NCBI RefSeq assembly: GCF_000425745.1
Contig: NZ_AUEA01000011.1
Span: 62,001-126,000 of the forward strand
From: Pseudomonas cremoricolorata DSM 17059 = NBRC 16634
GTDB taxonomy: Bacteria > Pseudomonadota > Gammaproteobacteria > Pseudomonadales > Pseudomonadaceae
Length of the DNA stretch: 64,000 nucleotides
Direction: 5' to 3'
Shown: positions 26,248 to 34,998 of the stretch, in pieces
How the letters are laid out: every line of letters begins with the position of its first letter
How positions within the stretch are numbered: the stretch's first letter is position 1
The notes under the pieces: model-generated
Database searches by the model: none
Seen by the model: only the letters and a program-made list of their open reading frames with translations
What the model was told of the DNA's origin: nothing
Position numbers and translations under genes: made by a program

Positions 26248-28586
26248 GCCGATGCCTTCCCTTCAGATGAGGCCGACGCTTCATCGTTCGGCGAGGCCGC
26301 CCACGGCGCGAGCAGGAAGCTGAACACCAGGCCAAGGCTGACCGCCAGGCCGAAGTTGCTCACCGCAGGCGTGCTCGACAGCGCCAGCAGGCCGAACGAC
26401 AGCCAGGTGGTCAATGCCGCCAGCAGGGTGCCGAGCAGGCTCACCGCGGCGCCGCCGATGCGTTCGCGCATAAGAATCGCGTAATCGACGCTGATGGCCG
26501 TCACCAGCAGCAGGCCGAACAGGCTGAACAACGTCAGCGGCTGCCCCAGCCAGCCCAGGCAGGCCAGGCTGCACAGCGCAGCGAGCAGCGGCAGCGCCAC
26601 CAGGCGCAGCGCGCCGCCGAAACCGAACGGCACGATCAGCAGCAACAGAATCAGCGCGCATGACAGCAGCTTGAGTTCGGCGGCGCTCAGCTGCGTCGCG
26701 GCGAACAGCCGGTTGAGGTCACCCAGGCGATCGACCAGTTGCACGCCCGGCTGGTCCTCGGCGAGCAGGCCGAGCAAGGCGACATCGCCGAGGCCCTGCA
26801 GGCTGATCACCGCCGCCACGCCATTGCCGTCCTGGCCCAGCCAGAGCGGACGCCAGGCCTCACCGAGCGGGCCAGCCAGCACGTGGTCGATGTCGAGCAG
26901 CGGCAGTTTTTGCAGCTGTTGCACCTCGGCATCCAACGCCGCTGGCGGCACGCCGATATCGAGCAAGGGCTGCCAATGCTGCGCCAGCTGCGCAACAGCG
27001 GCCTGCATCTGCTGTTGCGCCGGCTCGCTGGCGAGCAGTTGGCTGATGCTCATGTAGCCCTTGAGCTTGCCCAGTGCCACCAGTTCGTCGAGCTTGCCCG
27101 ACAGCGCCTGCAAGCGCTCCAGCAGTTGTGTCTGATCGTCGCCGCGCACCAGGTAGAACTGGCTGGTCGGCTGGTAACCGGTGATGCGCGCCACTGCCTG
27201 GGCTTCTTCGAGCAACTGCGGCGGGCTGCCCACCCATTGGCGAATGTCGTTGCGGCTGTGCAGTTGCCACAGCCCGGCTGCGCTGAAGGCCAGCAGCAGG
27301 CCCAGCAGCACGGCGCTTGGCACCACCCGCAGCAGGCGTTCGCGCAGCCCGGTGAGGCGTTCAGCCAGGCGCAGCGGCCAGGCCGCCGGTTGCAGTTCGA
27401 CGCGCCCGAGCAGCGCCGGCAGCAGGCACACCGCGCTCAGGTAGGCGCCGACCAGCCCTGCGGCGGAGAAGGCGGCGATCTGCGTCAGCGCAGGGAATGG
27501 GGTGAAGGCCAGGGCCAGGTAGCCGATGCAACTGGTCGCCAGGCTCAGGCTCAGGCCGGGCCAGGTCAGCCGCACCGCGCTCCAGCTGCGCCATGGGCGC
27601 AGGCTCCAGCTTTTCGACAGGTAGTGCAGCGGGTAGTCCACCGCGACGCCGATCAGGCTCGACCCCAGCACCAGGGTCATCACGTGCATCTTGCCGAACA
27701 GCGCCACGCAGGCCACCGCCCCGAAGAGCATGCCCACCAGTACCGGCACGAAGGCCAGCAGCGCCTGCCAGCGACGAAACGCCAGCAGCAGCATCAGCAA
27801 AATGCCCAACGTCGCGCCACCGCCGACCCAGGTGATTTCCTGGGTGGCCTGACGCTGACCATGGGCGGCGTGCAGCAGGCCGCTGGCGGCATACAGCTGC
27901 GCCCCCGCCTGCGCGGCTTCTGCGCGGCTGGCATCGAGCAGGTCGGCGACCTGCAACGGCAGCTGCATGTCGAAGGCATTGCCTTGGGTGCGGGCGCGCA
28001 GCAGCACCCATTGCTTGCCCTCGGCCTCGGCCACCAGTGCGCCGCTGGCGGTGTCCAGTTGCACATTGGCCGGGCGCGGCTGGCTGTTCTGGATCAGTCC
28101 GGTCAGGCCTAGCCAGTCGTCCTGGTTGGGCACCAGGCTGAAGCCAGCGAAGGGGTCGTACAGCCGCTCCAGGCGCTGCTCGATGAACGCCTGGGGTTGC
28201 TCGAGCAGCTGTTGCCGGTCGGCGGCCGAGAGCAGCGCCACCCGGCCTTGCAGCAACTGCGTGCGCAAGGCTGAAAGGTCAGTCTGCAAGCTCCACTGCA
28301 CCTTCTCGAACAAGCCGCTGGCCTGCCATCGTTTGGCCAGTCGCTCGCTCAGGGCCAGGGCCTGGCTGCGCTCGGCGTGGCCGACCAGCACCAGCAGCTC
28401 ACGGTTGAGCGGTTCCTGCATGCGCTGTTCGGCGCGCTGCACCAGCGGGTCGTGGCTGTCGCCGGGCACCAGGGTCATGAGGTCAGCCGATACCGGCGCG
28501 CCTGCGTGCCACTGCCAGGCAGCCGCGCCCAGCACCGCCAGCAGCAGAATCAGGAACAGGCGTGGCAGCAGGCGTTCACTGGGCAA
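26244..28586 (-). CDS. MMPL/RND-type lipid exporter (ApeM-like)
   Basis: 780 aa from a TTG at 28586, chosen because GGAG lies 10 nt upstream and the protein then opens with TM1 (LLPRLFLILLLAVLGAAAW); upstream in-frame codons read through the LolA-like gene. Two repeats of a periplasmic domain plus six TM helices are visible (TM block about 255-420 and 620-775), with RND-like TM4 residues in LIGVAVDYPLHYL and VTAISVDYAILM. It probably flips or exports the polyene lipid across the inner membrane. It overlaps the LolA-like gene by 11 bp. Confidence 0.88.
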   Translation of the reverse strand: MPSERLLPRLFLILLLAVLGAAAWQWHAGAPVSADLMTLVPGDSHDPLVQRAEQRMQEPLNRELLVLVGHAERSQALALSERLAKRWQASGLFEKVQWSLQTDLSALRTQLLQGRVALLSAADRQQLLEQPQAFIEQRLERLYDPFAGFSLVPNQDDWLGLTGLIQNSQPRPANVQLDTASGALVAEAEGKQWVLLRARTQGNAFDMQLPLQVADLLDASRAEAAQAGAQLYAASGLLHAAHGQRQATQEITWVGGGATLGILLMLLLAFRRWQALLAFVPVLVGMLFGAVACVALFGKMHVMTLVLGSSLIGVAVDYPLHYLSKSWSLRPWRSWSAVRLTWPGLSLSLATSCIGYLALAFTPFPALTQIAAFSAAGLVGAYLSAVCLLPALLGRVELQPAAWPLRLAERLTGLRERLLRVVPSAVLLGLLLAFSAAGLWQLHSRNDIRQWVGSPPQLLEEAQAVARITGYQPTSQFYLVRGDDQTQLLERLQALSGKLDELVALGKLKGYMSISQLLASEPAQQQMQAAVAQLAQHWQPLLDIGVPPAALDAEVQQLQKLPLLDIDHVLAGPLGEAWRPLWLGQDGNGVAAVISLQGLGDVALLGLLAEDQPGVQLVDRLGDLNRLFAATQLSAAELKLLSCALILLLLIVPFGFGGALRLVALPLLAALCSLACLGWLGQPLTLFSLFGLLLVTAISVDYAILMRERIGGAAVSLLGTLLAALTTWLSFGLLALSSTPAVSNFGLAVSLGLVFSFLLAPWAASPNDEASASSEGKASA

Positions 28587-29178
28587 AGTCGCTGCGCTCC
28601 GCGTCGCTGAGTACGGCTTCGCCGTGGCTTTCCGGCAAGCGCAGCACGGTGCTGTCGCCTTGGGTTTCGTGCAGTTCGATGCGCTGCACGTAGGCGCCAC
28701 CGTCGATGTCGATGGCGCTGAACACCTGCTTGAGCAGCAGCGAACGCGGGGTCAGGTGCAGTTGCCAGCGCTCGGCATCGCCACTCAGGCGCAGCTCGAA
28801 GTCGCGTTGCAGGCCGCTGCTGTCGCCTTGCAGCACAGCGAAGAACAGGCGGTTCTGCTCGGCCCCGGCGCTGCGCCCGGGCAGGCGTTGCCAGCCGCTG
28901 GCGTCACGTCGGGCGATGCCCTCGGCGTCGATGCGGTAGTCCTGGCGCAGCGGTGTCTGCAACAGCCACAGCAGGCCGTGGTCACGGGCCAGCACGAAGC
29001 GGCCCTTGCTCAGCAGCGGCTGGGGCAGAGCGCGCAGGTGTTTTTCCTGAATGAACGGGCCCTTCACCACTGCCGGGGCGCTTAATTGCCGTTGCAGGTC
29101 AGCGAGGTCGAAGGCCAGCGCCCAGGGGCTGGCCAGCAGCAGCGCGACGGCAGCGAGGCTGCGTAGCAGGCGGCTCAT
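28576..29178 (-). CDS. LolA-like outer-membrane lipid carrier
   Basis: 200 aa from the ATG at 29178, with a Sec signal peptide (cleavage after ALA, about residue 22). The mature sequence has the LolA-type start (DLADLQRQLSAPAVVKGPFIQEKHLRAL) and alternating strands to the end. LolA proteins carry hydrophobic cargo through the periplasm; this one sits in an aryl polyene operon next to an MMPL exporter and is likely dedicated to the pigment lipid. It overlaps neighbours by 4 and 11 bp. Confidence 0.82.
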   Translation of the reverse strand: MSRLLRSLAAVALLLASPWALAFDLADLQRQLSAPAVVKGPFIQEKHLRALPQPLLSKGRFVLARDHGLLWLLQTPLRQDYRIDAEGIARRDASGWQRLPGRSAGAEQNRLFFAVLQGDSSGLQRDFELRLSGDAERWQLHLTPRSLLLKQVFSAIDIDGGAYVQRIELHETQGDSTVLRLPESHGEAVLSDAERSDFAQ

Positions 29179-29600
29179 GGCAGCACCTTGGCGACGGCGT
29201 CGAGCAGCACCTGCGGCGAGGCCAGCTGCATCTCGCCGCTGTCGATGTGCACCGCCACCTGCACGGTGCTGGCGCGAGTCATGCGCTCGCCGGTGTCGGC
29301 ATCGCTGATCAGGTAGTGAATCTTCAGGCGGTTCTCCCATTCCACCAGGCTGGCGCGCACGTTGAGGCGCTGGCCGAAGGTGGCGCCACGGATGTAGCGC
29401 AGTTGCAGGTCGATCACCGGCCAGCCATAACCGCTGTCGCGCATGGCCGTGTAGTTGTGTTCGAGGCGGTCGAGCAGGGCGCAGCGCGCGACCTCCAGGT
29501 ATTTGACGTAATGCCCGTGCCAGACGATGTGCATGCTGTCGACATCGAAGAACGGCACGACCATCTCGCAGTCGATGTGGAATACCCCGGCATTACGCAT
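29175..29600 (-). CDS. Acyl-CoA/ACP thioesterase (hotdog fold, ApeK-like)
   Basis: 141 aa. The 4HBT signature is well kept: VPFFDVDSMHIVWHGHYVKYLE, with catalytic Asp in DVDSM and the WHGHYVKY helix, as in YbgC-type enzymes. A thioesterase in this position would release or edit acyl chains on the ApeE/ApeF carrier proteins. It overlaps the ammonia-lyase by 8 bp and the LolA-like gene by 4 bp. Confidence 0.85.
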   Translation of the reverse strand: MRNAGVFHIDCEMVVPFFDVDSMHIVWHGHYVKYLEVARCALLDRLEHNYTAMRDSGYGWPVIDLQLRYIRGATFGQRLNVRASLVEWENRLKIHYLISDADTGERMTRASTVQVAVHIDSGEMQLASPQVLLDAVAKVLP

Positions 29601-31137
29601 GCAGCCTCCAGTGGCGTGCGCCGATACGTTGCAGGCACAGGCGCAGCTCAGCTTCCAGGGCGCGGTCTTGGATCACTGGGGCGAAGTCGCCCAGCAGCGT
29701 TTCGTGCATTTGCGCCAGGGCCGGCGGCAACGGCGTGGCGTCGGCCTGGCGGCTGCGCAGCCACACGCCCTGGTTGGCCGCAATCAGGGTGGCGGCGGCC
29801 ACCTGCTCGGTCAGCTCCAGCACGCGCAAGGCATCGCGCGCGGCGATGGTGCCCATGCTGACTTTGTCCTGGTTGTGGCATTCGGTGGAGCGCGAGAACA
29901 CGCTGGCCGGCATGGTCAGCTTGAGCGCCTCTGCGGTCCAGGCACTGGTGCCGATCTGCACTGCCTTGAAGCCGTGGTTGATCATCGCCGTGGCGGCGGG
30001 CGCGCCCGAGAGATTGCTCGGCAGGCCGTGGTTGTAGCGGGTGTCGACCAGCAGCGCCAACTGTCGGTCGAGCAGGTCGGCGACGTTGGCGACCAAGGTC
30101 TTGAGGCTGTCCATGGCGAAGGCGATGTGCCCACCGTAGAAATGCCCGCCATGCAGCACCCGCTCGGCGTCGCCGTCGATGATCGGGTTGTCGTTGGCGC
30201 TGTTGAGTTCGGTTTCGATGAACCCGCGCAGCCAGCCCAGGCTGTCGGCCAGCACGCCCAGCACGTGCGGCGCGCAGCGCAGCGAATAGCGGTCTTGCAG
30301 GCGGTGCAGGGGCGGCAGCGGCGCGTCGATCGCCAGGTCCTGGCGCAGCCAGGCGGCGACCTGGGTCTGGCCGGGATGCGGCTTGGCGGCGAACAGGCGC
30401 TCGTCGAAGTGTTCCGGGTTGCCTTGCAGGGCGATGACGTTGAGCGCGGTGATGCGCGTGGCCAGTTGCAGCAGGTAGTCGGCGCGGGCGAAGGCCAGGC
30501 AGGCCAGGCCGGTCATCACCGCGGTGCCGTTCATCAACGCCAGGGCTTCCTTGGGCCGCAGGCGCAGTGGCTGCCAGCCCAGTTGCTGGTGAACCTCAGC
30601 ACTGCTGCGCCGCTCGCCCTGGTACAGCACCTCGCGCTCGCCCGACAGCGTCGCGGCGACGTACGACAGCGGGGTCAGGTCGCCACTGGCGCCCACCGAG
30701 CCTTCTTCCGGAATCAGCGGCAGGATGTCGTGGGCGAGAAACGCCTGCAGGCGTTCCAGCAGCTCCATGCGCACACCGGACACGCCGTGGCTCAGCGAGC
30801 GCAAGCGCGCGGCCAGCACGGCGCGGGTAGCCGGGGCGTCGAGCAAGCGACCCAGGCCGCAGCCGTGGAAGGTGTACAGATGCTGCGGCAAGGCCTCGAC
30901 CTGCTCCAGTGGCACCGCCACCACGCAGGAATCGCCGTAACCGGTGGTGACGCCGTAGATCACCCCTTCCTTGTCCAGCAGGGTGTCGAGAAAGCGCGCG
31001 CCGCGGGCAATGCGTTCGCGGTAGGCAGGGTCGTCCTGCACCTGCGTGCTGGCCTGGCGCTGGGCCACGGCCACTACGTCTTCGATTGCCAGCGGCGATT
31101 CGCCGAACACTACGGCTTCAGGGGCGTGCGTCGTCAT
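29593..31137 (-). CDS. Aromatic amino acid ammonia-lyase (HAL/TAL family)
   Basis: 514 aa from the ATG at 31137. The self-made MIO cofactor triad Ala150-Ser151-Gly152 lies in GSVGASGDLTPL, and the catalytic Tyr61 in YGVTTGYG is present. At the loop that sets substrate choice the residues are Phe90-His91, not the Ser-His of histidine lyases or the His-Leu of Rhodobacter tyrosine lyase. In aryl polyene and flexirubin clusters this enzyme deaminates tyrosine (or phenylalanine) to the cinnamate-type starter. Tyrosine is the favoured substrate by context; histidine utilisation is unlikely because no hut genes are nearby. Confidence 0.9.
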   Translation of the reverse strand: MTTHAPEAVVFGESPLAIEDVVAVAQRQASTQVQDDPAYRERIARGARFLDTLLDKEGVIYGVTTGYGDSCVVAVPLEQVEALPQHLYTFHGCGLGRLLDAPATRAVLAARLRSLSHGVSGVRMELLERLQAFLAHDILPLIPEEGSVGASGDLTPLSYVAATLSGEREVLYQGERRSSAEVHQQLGWQPLRLRPKEALALMNGTAVMTGLACLAFARADYLLQLATRITALNVIALQGNPEHFDERLFAAKPHPGQTQVAAWLRQDLAIDAPLPPLHRLQDRYSLRCAPHVLGVLADSLGWLRGFIETELNSANDNPIIDGDAERVLHGGHFYGGHIAFAMDSLKTLVANVADLLDRQLALLVDTRYNHGLPSNLSGAPAATAMINHGFKAVQIGTSAWTAEALKLTMPASVFSRSTECHNQDKVSMGTIAARDALRVLELTEQVAAATLIAANQGVWLRSRQADATPLPPALAQMHETLLGDFAPVIQDRALEAELRLCLQRIGARHWRLHA

Positions 31138-32053
31138 CGGAGTTCCAGAAGGGGTAGAAGTTGAACCACTGCAGGGGCGCCTGCTCGCAGTAATGGCCCA
31201 GGCGCTGGGCATAACGCGCCGCCCACTCGGCGATCACCTGATCGCGCTGGCTGCGGCGCCACTGCACGCGCTCGGCGAACGCCTCCAGGGTGACCCGGTA
31301 GCGCCCTTGGTGTTTGGTACAGAACAACAGATTCAGCGGGCAGCCCAGCAGCCCGGCGAGCAGCCACGGCCCCTGCGGGAACGCCGCCGGCTGGCCGAGA
31401 AAATCCACCTGCACCGTGCGCCCGCCATGCAGCGGCACGCGGTCGCCGGCAATTGCCAGCCACTCGCCACGCTCGAGGCGTTCGGACAGTTGCAGCATCA
31501 CCGCCGGGTCCAGCTCGCTGACCTGAATCAGCCGCAGGTTGGTCGCCCCGGCTTCGCCGAGCAGGCGGTTGAAGCGCTCGGCGTGGCGGGTGTGCACCAG
31601 CACGTTCATGGTCACCTGCTCGCCCAGCTCGGCCAGGGCGCGGCACACCTCGAGGTTGCCCAGGTGCGCGCCGACCAGCATCTGGCCACGGGCGCCGCGC
31701 AGTTGCGTGCGCAGGTTGGCCGGGTCGTGAATGTCGATGTCTTGCAGGCGCAGCTTGCCGTTCCACACGTCGAGCTTGTCCAGCAGTGCCTCGGCAAAGG
31801 CCATGAACTGGCCGAACACCCGGCGCAGGTTCGGCGCCGGCGTGCGGCCCGCGCTGTGCTGGTGCAGGCGTTGCTGGTATTGCCGGGCGCTGCGCCGGGC
31901 ACGGCCGCCGAACAGGAAGAAGTAGCCGACGATGACGTGGATCACCGGGCTCAGCACCCGCCGGCCGAGCAGGCGCACCAGGGTCGCGGTGAGCTTCATC
32001 AGCCAGAAGCTGCCGCGTTCCTGGTGCTCGGCCCAGTGCTGGGGTTCGCTCAT
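31118..32053 (-). CDS. LpxL/HtrB-like acyltransferase
   Basis: 311 aa from the ATG at 32053, overlapping the glycosyltransferase stop by 4 bp. A hydrophobic segment near 30-50 precedes the acyltransferase core, with GAHLGNLEV holding the HX4(D/E) motif (His-Leu-Gly-Asn-Leu-Glu) of the lipid A acyltransferase family and GDRVPLHGGRTVQVDFLGQPAAFPQGP downstream. It probably acylates a sugar or lipid head during polyene-lipid assembly at the inner membrane. The C-terminus overlaps the ammonia-lyase start by 20 bp. Confidence 0.87.
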   Translation of the reverse strand: MSEPQHWAEHQERGSFWLMKLTATLVRLLGRRVLSPVIHVIVGYFFLFGGRARRSARQYQQRLHQHSAGRTPAPNLRRVFGQFMAFAEALLDKLDVWNGKLRLQDIDIHDPANLRTQLRGARGQMLVGAHLGNLEVCRALAELGEQVTMNVLVHTRHAERFNRLLGEAGATNLRLIQVSELDPAVMLQLSERLERGEWLAIAGDRVPLHGGRTVQVDFLGQPAAFPQGPWLLAGLLGCPLNLLFCTKHQGRYRVTLEAFAERVQWRRSQRDQVIAEWAARYAQRLGHYCEQAPLQWFNFYPFWNSDDDARP

Positions 32054-32784
32054 CTTCGCCACCGCCGCCAGAGGATGCTTGGGGCGCGCAGCAACATGCC
32101 GCAGAACAGCTTGGCGTGCATGGCCGAGATCAGCGCGTTGTCGTGCACCAGACGAAAATGCGACAGGCCATCCTGCGGGTAATGCACGCGGGTCGGCAGC
32201 CAGCGCATCGGCTGCTCGCGCCAGGCCAGGCGCACCAGGATTTCCGGGTCGAAGTCCATGCGCTTGCCGAGCCGCACCTGGTCGATCAAGGCCAGGGTCG
32301 GCGGCAGCGGATAAACCCGAAAGCCACACATCGAATCGGGAATCTGCAACGACAGGCAGTTGATCCACACCCACACATGGGTCAGGTAGCGGGCATACAG
32401 GCGGCCCTTGGGGACGCTGGCGTCGTACTGCGGGTAACCGCAGATCAGCGCCTGCGGCGCAGCGCGCGAGGCATCGAGGAAGCGGCTGACATCGCCCAGG
32501 TCGTGCTGGCCGTCGGCATCCACCTGCAAGGCATGGCTGAAGCCCAGCCGCGCCGCTTCGCGCAACCCGGCCATCACCGCGCCGCCCTTGCCTTGGTTGG
32601 CGGTCAGCTCGACGCGGTACACATCATGCCGCTGCTCCAGCTCGCGCAACACCCGGGCGCAGGCCGGGCCACTGGCATCGTCCACCAGCACGCAGGGCAG
32701 GCCGGCGCGTAGCAGGTCATCGACCACCGCGCCCACCGCATGCTCGTGGTTGTACACCGGAATCACCGCACAGGGCTTATGCAC
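32050..32784 (-). CDS. Family 2 glycosyltransferase
   Basis: 244 aa from a GTG at 32784, preceded by GGAGG with good spacing and overlapping the ligase stop by 8 bp. It begins CAVIPVYNHEHAVGAVVDDLL, the GT2 nucleotide-sugar fold, and has the metal-binding DADGQHD motif (DxD) near residue 91. It would transfer a sugar onto the polyene or its lipid anchor. In several described clusters the GT2 and the acyltransferase are one polypeptide; here they are two overlapping genes. Confidence 0.87.
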   Translation of the reverse strand: MHKPCAVIPVYNHEHAVGAVVDDLLRAGLPCVLVDDASGPACARVLRELEQRHDVYRVELTANQGKGGAVMAGLREAARLGFSHALQVDADGQHDLGDVSRFLDASRAAPQALICGYPQYDASVPKGRLYARYLTHVWVWINCLSLQIPDSMCGFRVYPLPPTLALIDQVRLGKRMDFDPEILVRLAWREQPMRWLPTRVHYPQDGLSHFRLVHDNALISAMHAKLFCGMLLRAPSILWRRWRR

Positions 32785-34456
32785 AGGCGGCCTCCAGCAC
32801 GATGCGCCCGCTCGAGCAGGCGCGCCCGTCGCAGGTGTAGGTGAAGTACAGCTTGCTGCGCTGGGCGTCGAAACGCAGCGCCAGCTCCAGCTCATCGCCC
32901 GGGCGCACCAGTTGCTGGAACTTCAGCACCTCCATGCCGGCGAAGCGCTGCGCCTCGGGCAGCAGTGGCGCGGCCAGGGCGATGGCCCAGTCGATCTGCA
33001 CCACCCCCGGCAGCACCGGGCTTTGTGGGAAGTGCCCGGTGAAGCAGGCCAGATCTGCCGAAACCGCCAGGCGCAGGTTGAGCTGTTCGGCGTCGCGCTG
33101 CTGCTCGAGCACCTCCGGGGCCATGCCGCGCGGCGCCTGCACGATGGCCTGCAAGGCGGCCTGGGGCAGCTTGCCCTGGGCGCTGTAGGGCAGCTGGCGC
33201 AGCAGGCGCCAGCGTCGGGGCAGGGCGATGGCTTCGCAGTGTCCACTTAGATGCTCGCGCAGGGTCGCCAGCAGTGCGCGGCGTCCGCCATTGCGCAGGG
33301 CGTGCAAGCCCGCCGGGCTCAGTACCAGCAGCGCCGCCAGGCTGGCGCGCCCGCCTTCGAGCATCAGCAGGCGCGCTTCGCTGACCCACGGGTGGCTGTC
33401 CAGCGCCTGTTCCAGCAGCGGCAGCGAGATGCGTTTTTCTTCCAGCTTGACGATGCGGTCGAGCCGGCCAAGCAGGCGGAACCGGCCATCGCTGGCGATT
33501 TCGGCGGCATCGGCGCTGTGCTCGAGGTGCCCGGCTGGCAGATACGCCGAGGCAATCTGCAGCGCGCCGTCTGGCCCCAGGCTCAGTCGCACATCGGCGA
33601 AGGGCTGCCACAGCGCGTCGTCCTGGCGCCAGGCGATGCCACCGGTTTCCGAGCTGCCGAGAATTTCCAGCGGCCATTGCCCCAGGCGCTGATGCAACTG
33701 CTCGGCGGCGGCCAGCGGCAGCTCCCCACCAGAGGAAAACACCGCGCGCACCGGGCGAAGTGCCGGCCAGTCGAGGTTCTCGCCCATGCGCTTGAGCAGC
33801 GCCGGGCTGGCTACCCAGGCGAAGGCTGCGTGGGCGCGGCTGGCGCGCTGCAAGTCCTCGGGGAACGGCCACTGGCGGCGTTCGAAGCCGCGCCCGGCGC
33901 ACAGCGGCCAGAGCACGCGGAACAAAAGGCCATAGATGTGCTGGGTGGCGACGCTGCCGATGATCCAGGCATCGCCCAAACGCTCGCCCCACAGTCGCTC
34001 CAGCGCTTCGACTTCGTTGTGCAACTGGCTCAACTGTTTGTCGATGCGCTTGGCTTCGCCGCTGGAACCTGAGGTGCACAGGCTGATGCGGCAGCGCTCC
34101 AGGTCAAGGTCGGCAGGCGACAAGGGCGCAGCGCTGAGGCTGGCGAGGTTGGCATCACCCGGCAGGTCGGTGAGCCACAGGTCGACCTGGTCGGCCCAGC
34201 GGCTGCGGGTGTGCGGTTGCAGGTCGGCCGGCAGCAGCACCTCGACCCCGGCGCGCCAGGCGCCGAGCAAAGCGATGGCCAGCTGCGCGGCGTCGTCCAG
34301 GTGCAGCGCCAGACGGCGGATGCCGCGTTGTTGCAGGCCGCCAGCCAGGCGCAGGGCCTGTTGGCACAGCTCGGCGTGGTCCAGCGATGGTTGTTCGGTG
34401 ACCTGGCGCGGCGCATCCAGCGGGCGCAGCAGGTGATGAAGCGGGATCCAGCTCAT
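32777..34456 (-). CDS. Adenylate-forming ligase fused to a FabZ-like dehydratase (ApeH-ApeI fusion)
   Basis: 559 aa from the ATG at 34456. The N-terminal ~440 residues are an AMP-binding ligase: phosphate loop TSGSSGEAK (128-136), SSGGELPL (241-248), GSSETGG (267-273), the hinge region GRLDRIVKLEEKRIS and the catalytic Lys429 in YSAQGKLPQ. After a linker, residues about 460-559 form a hotdog dehydratase with GHFPQSPVLPG (catalytic His475). The first part should load the aryl starter on a carrier protein; the second should dehydrate chain intermediates. Both ends overlap neighbours by 4-8 bp. Confidence 0.9.
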   Translation of the reverse strand: MSWIPLHHLLRPLDAPRQVTEQPSLDHAELCQQALRLAGGLQQRGIRRLALHLDDAAQLAIALLGAWRAGVEVLLPADLQPHTRSRWADQVDLWLTDLPGDANLASLSAAPLSPADLDLERCRISLCTSGSSGEAKRIDKQLSQLHNEVEALERLWGERLGDAWIIGSVATQHIYGLLFRVLWPLCAGRGFERRQWPFPEDLQRASRAHAAFAWVASPALLKRMGENLDWPALRPVRAVFSSGGELPLAAAEQLHQRLGQWPLEILGSSETGGIAWRQDDALWQPFADVRLSLGPDGALQIASAYLPAGHLEHSADAAEIASDGRFRLLGRLDRIVKLEEKRISLPLLEQALDSHPWVSEARLLMLEGGRASLAALLVLSPAGLHALRNGGRRALLATLREHLSGHCEAIALPRRWRLLRQLPYSAQGKLPQAALQAIVQAPRGMAPEVLEQQRDAEQLNLRLAVSADLACFTGHFPQSPVLPGVVQIDWAIALAAPLLPEAQRFAGMEVLKFQQLVRPGDELELALRFDAQRSKLYFTYTCDGRACSSGRIVLEAACA

Positions 34457-34998
34457 GGGCGTCCTCGCACACGTTGTCTGATCAGCCATTCGCCAGCGAA
34501 CAGCAGGCCCATCGCGGCATAGGCGATCAGGCCGTTGTACAGGGTCCACCAGGTCAGCGGTGCCCACAGCGTGAGGGCGGCGGCGATCAGCCCGTTGAGC
34601 AGGAAAAACCCGCTCCACACCTGGGTCACCTGGCGGGTATAGCGCACCGCTCGCGGCGGCAGGTCGGGGTCGCGCAGGCGCGCCAGGCGCTCGGCCACCG
34701 GCATGCCGCGCAGCAGGCTGGCACCGAACAGGGCGAGCATGAAGGCGCTGATCAGCACCGGGTACCAGCGCAGCACCTGGGCGCTGTCGGACAGCCCCAG
34801 CACTGCGCAGAAGCCCAGCGCCACCACCGCAGTGCGCGCCGTGCCGGTGCGCTGGCGCAAGGTCAGCAGCCGCGCCAGCCACAGGCCGCCGAGCAGCACG
34901 GCGAATTGCCAGGGGGCGAAGTGCGCCATGCCGAAATGCACGGCGAACGGATACAGCACCCCGGCCAGCACCAGGCCCAGGCCAATCAGGCGTTTCAT
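34453..34998 (-). CDS. APE-cluster integral membrane protein (COG4648 type)
   Basis: 181 aa with five or six hydrophobic helices (about 5-22, 28-46, 57-74, 78-96, 130-150, 155-172) and a basic loop RLARLRDPDLPPRAVRYTRQVTQVW. The gene lies in the fixed position between the second carrier protein and the ligase seen in aryl polyene operons (ApeG). No catalytic motif is recognised. It may hold the synthetic complex at the membrane, which is inference. Confidence 0.78.
   Translation of the reverse strand: MKRLIGLGLVLAGVLYPFAVHFGMAHFAPWQFAVLLGGLWLARLLTLRQRTGTARTAVVALGFCAVLGLSDSAQVLRWYPVLISAFMLALFGASLLRGMPVAERLARLRDPDLPPRAVRYTRQVTQVWSGFFLLNGLIAAALTLWAPLTWWTLYNGLIAYAAMGLLFAGEWLIRQRVRGRP

Noticed and set aside
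29593..31137. Histidine ammonia-lyase (hutH) for histidine catabolism
   Set aside because: No hutU/hutI neighbours; the selectivity loop is Phe-His and the gene is inside the APE operon.
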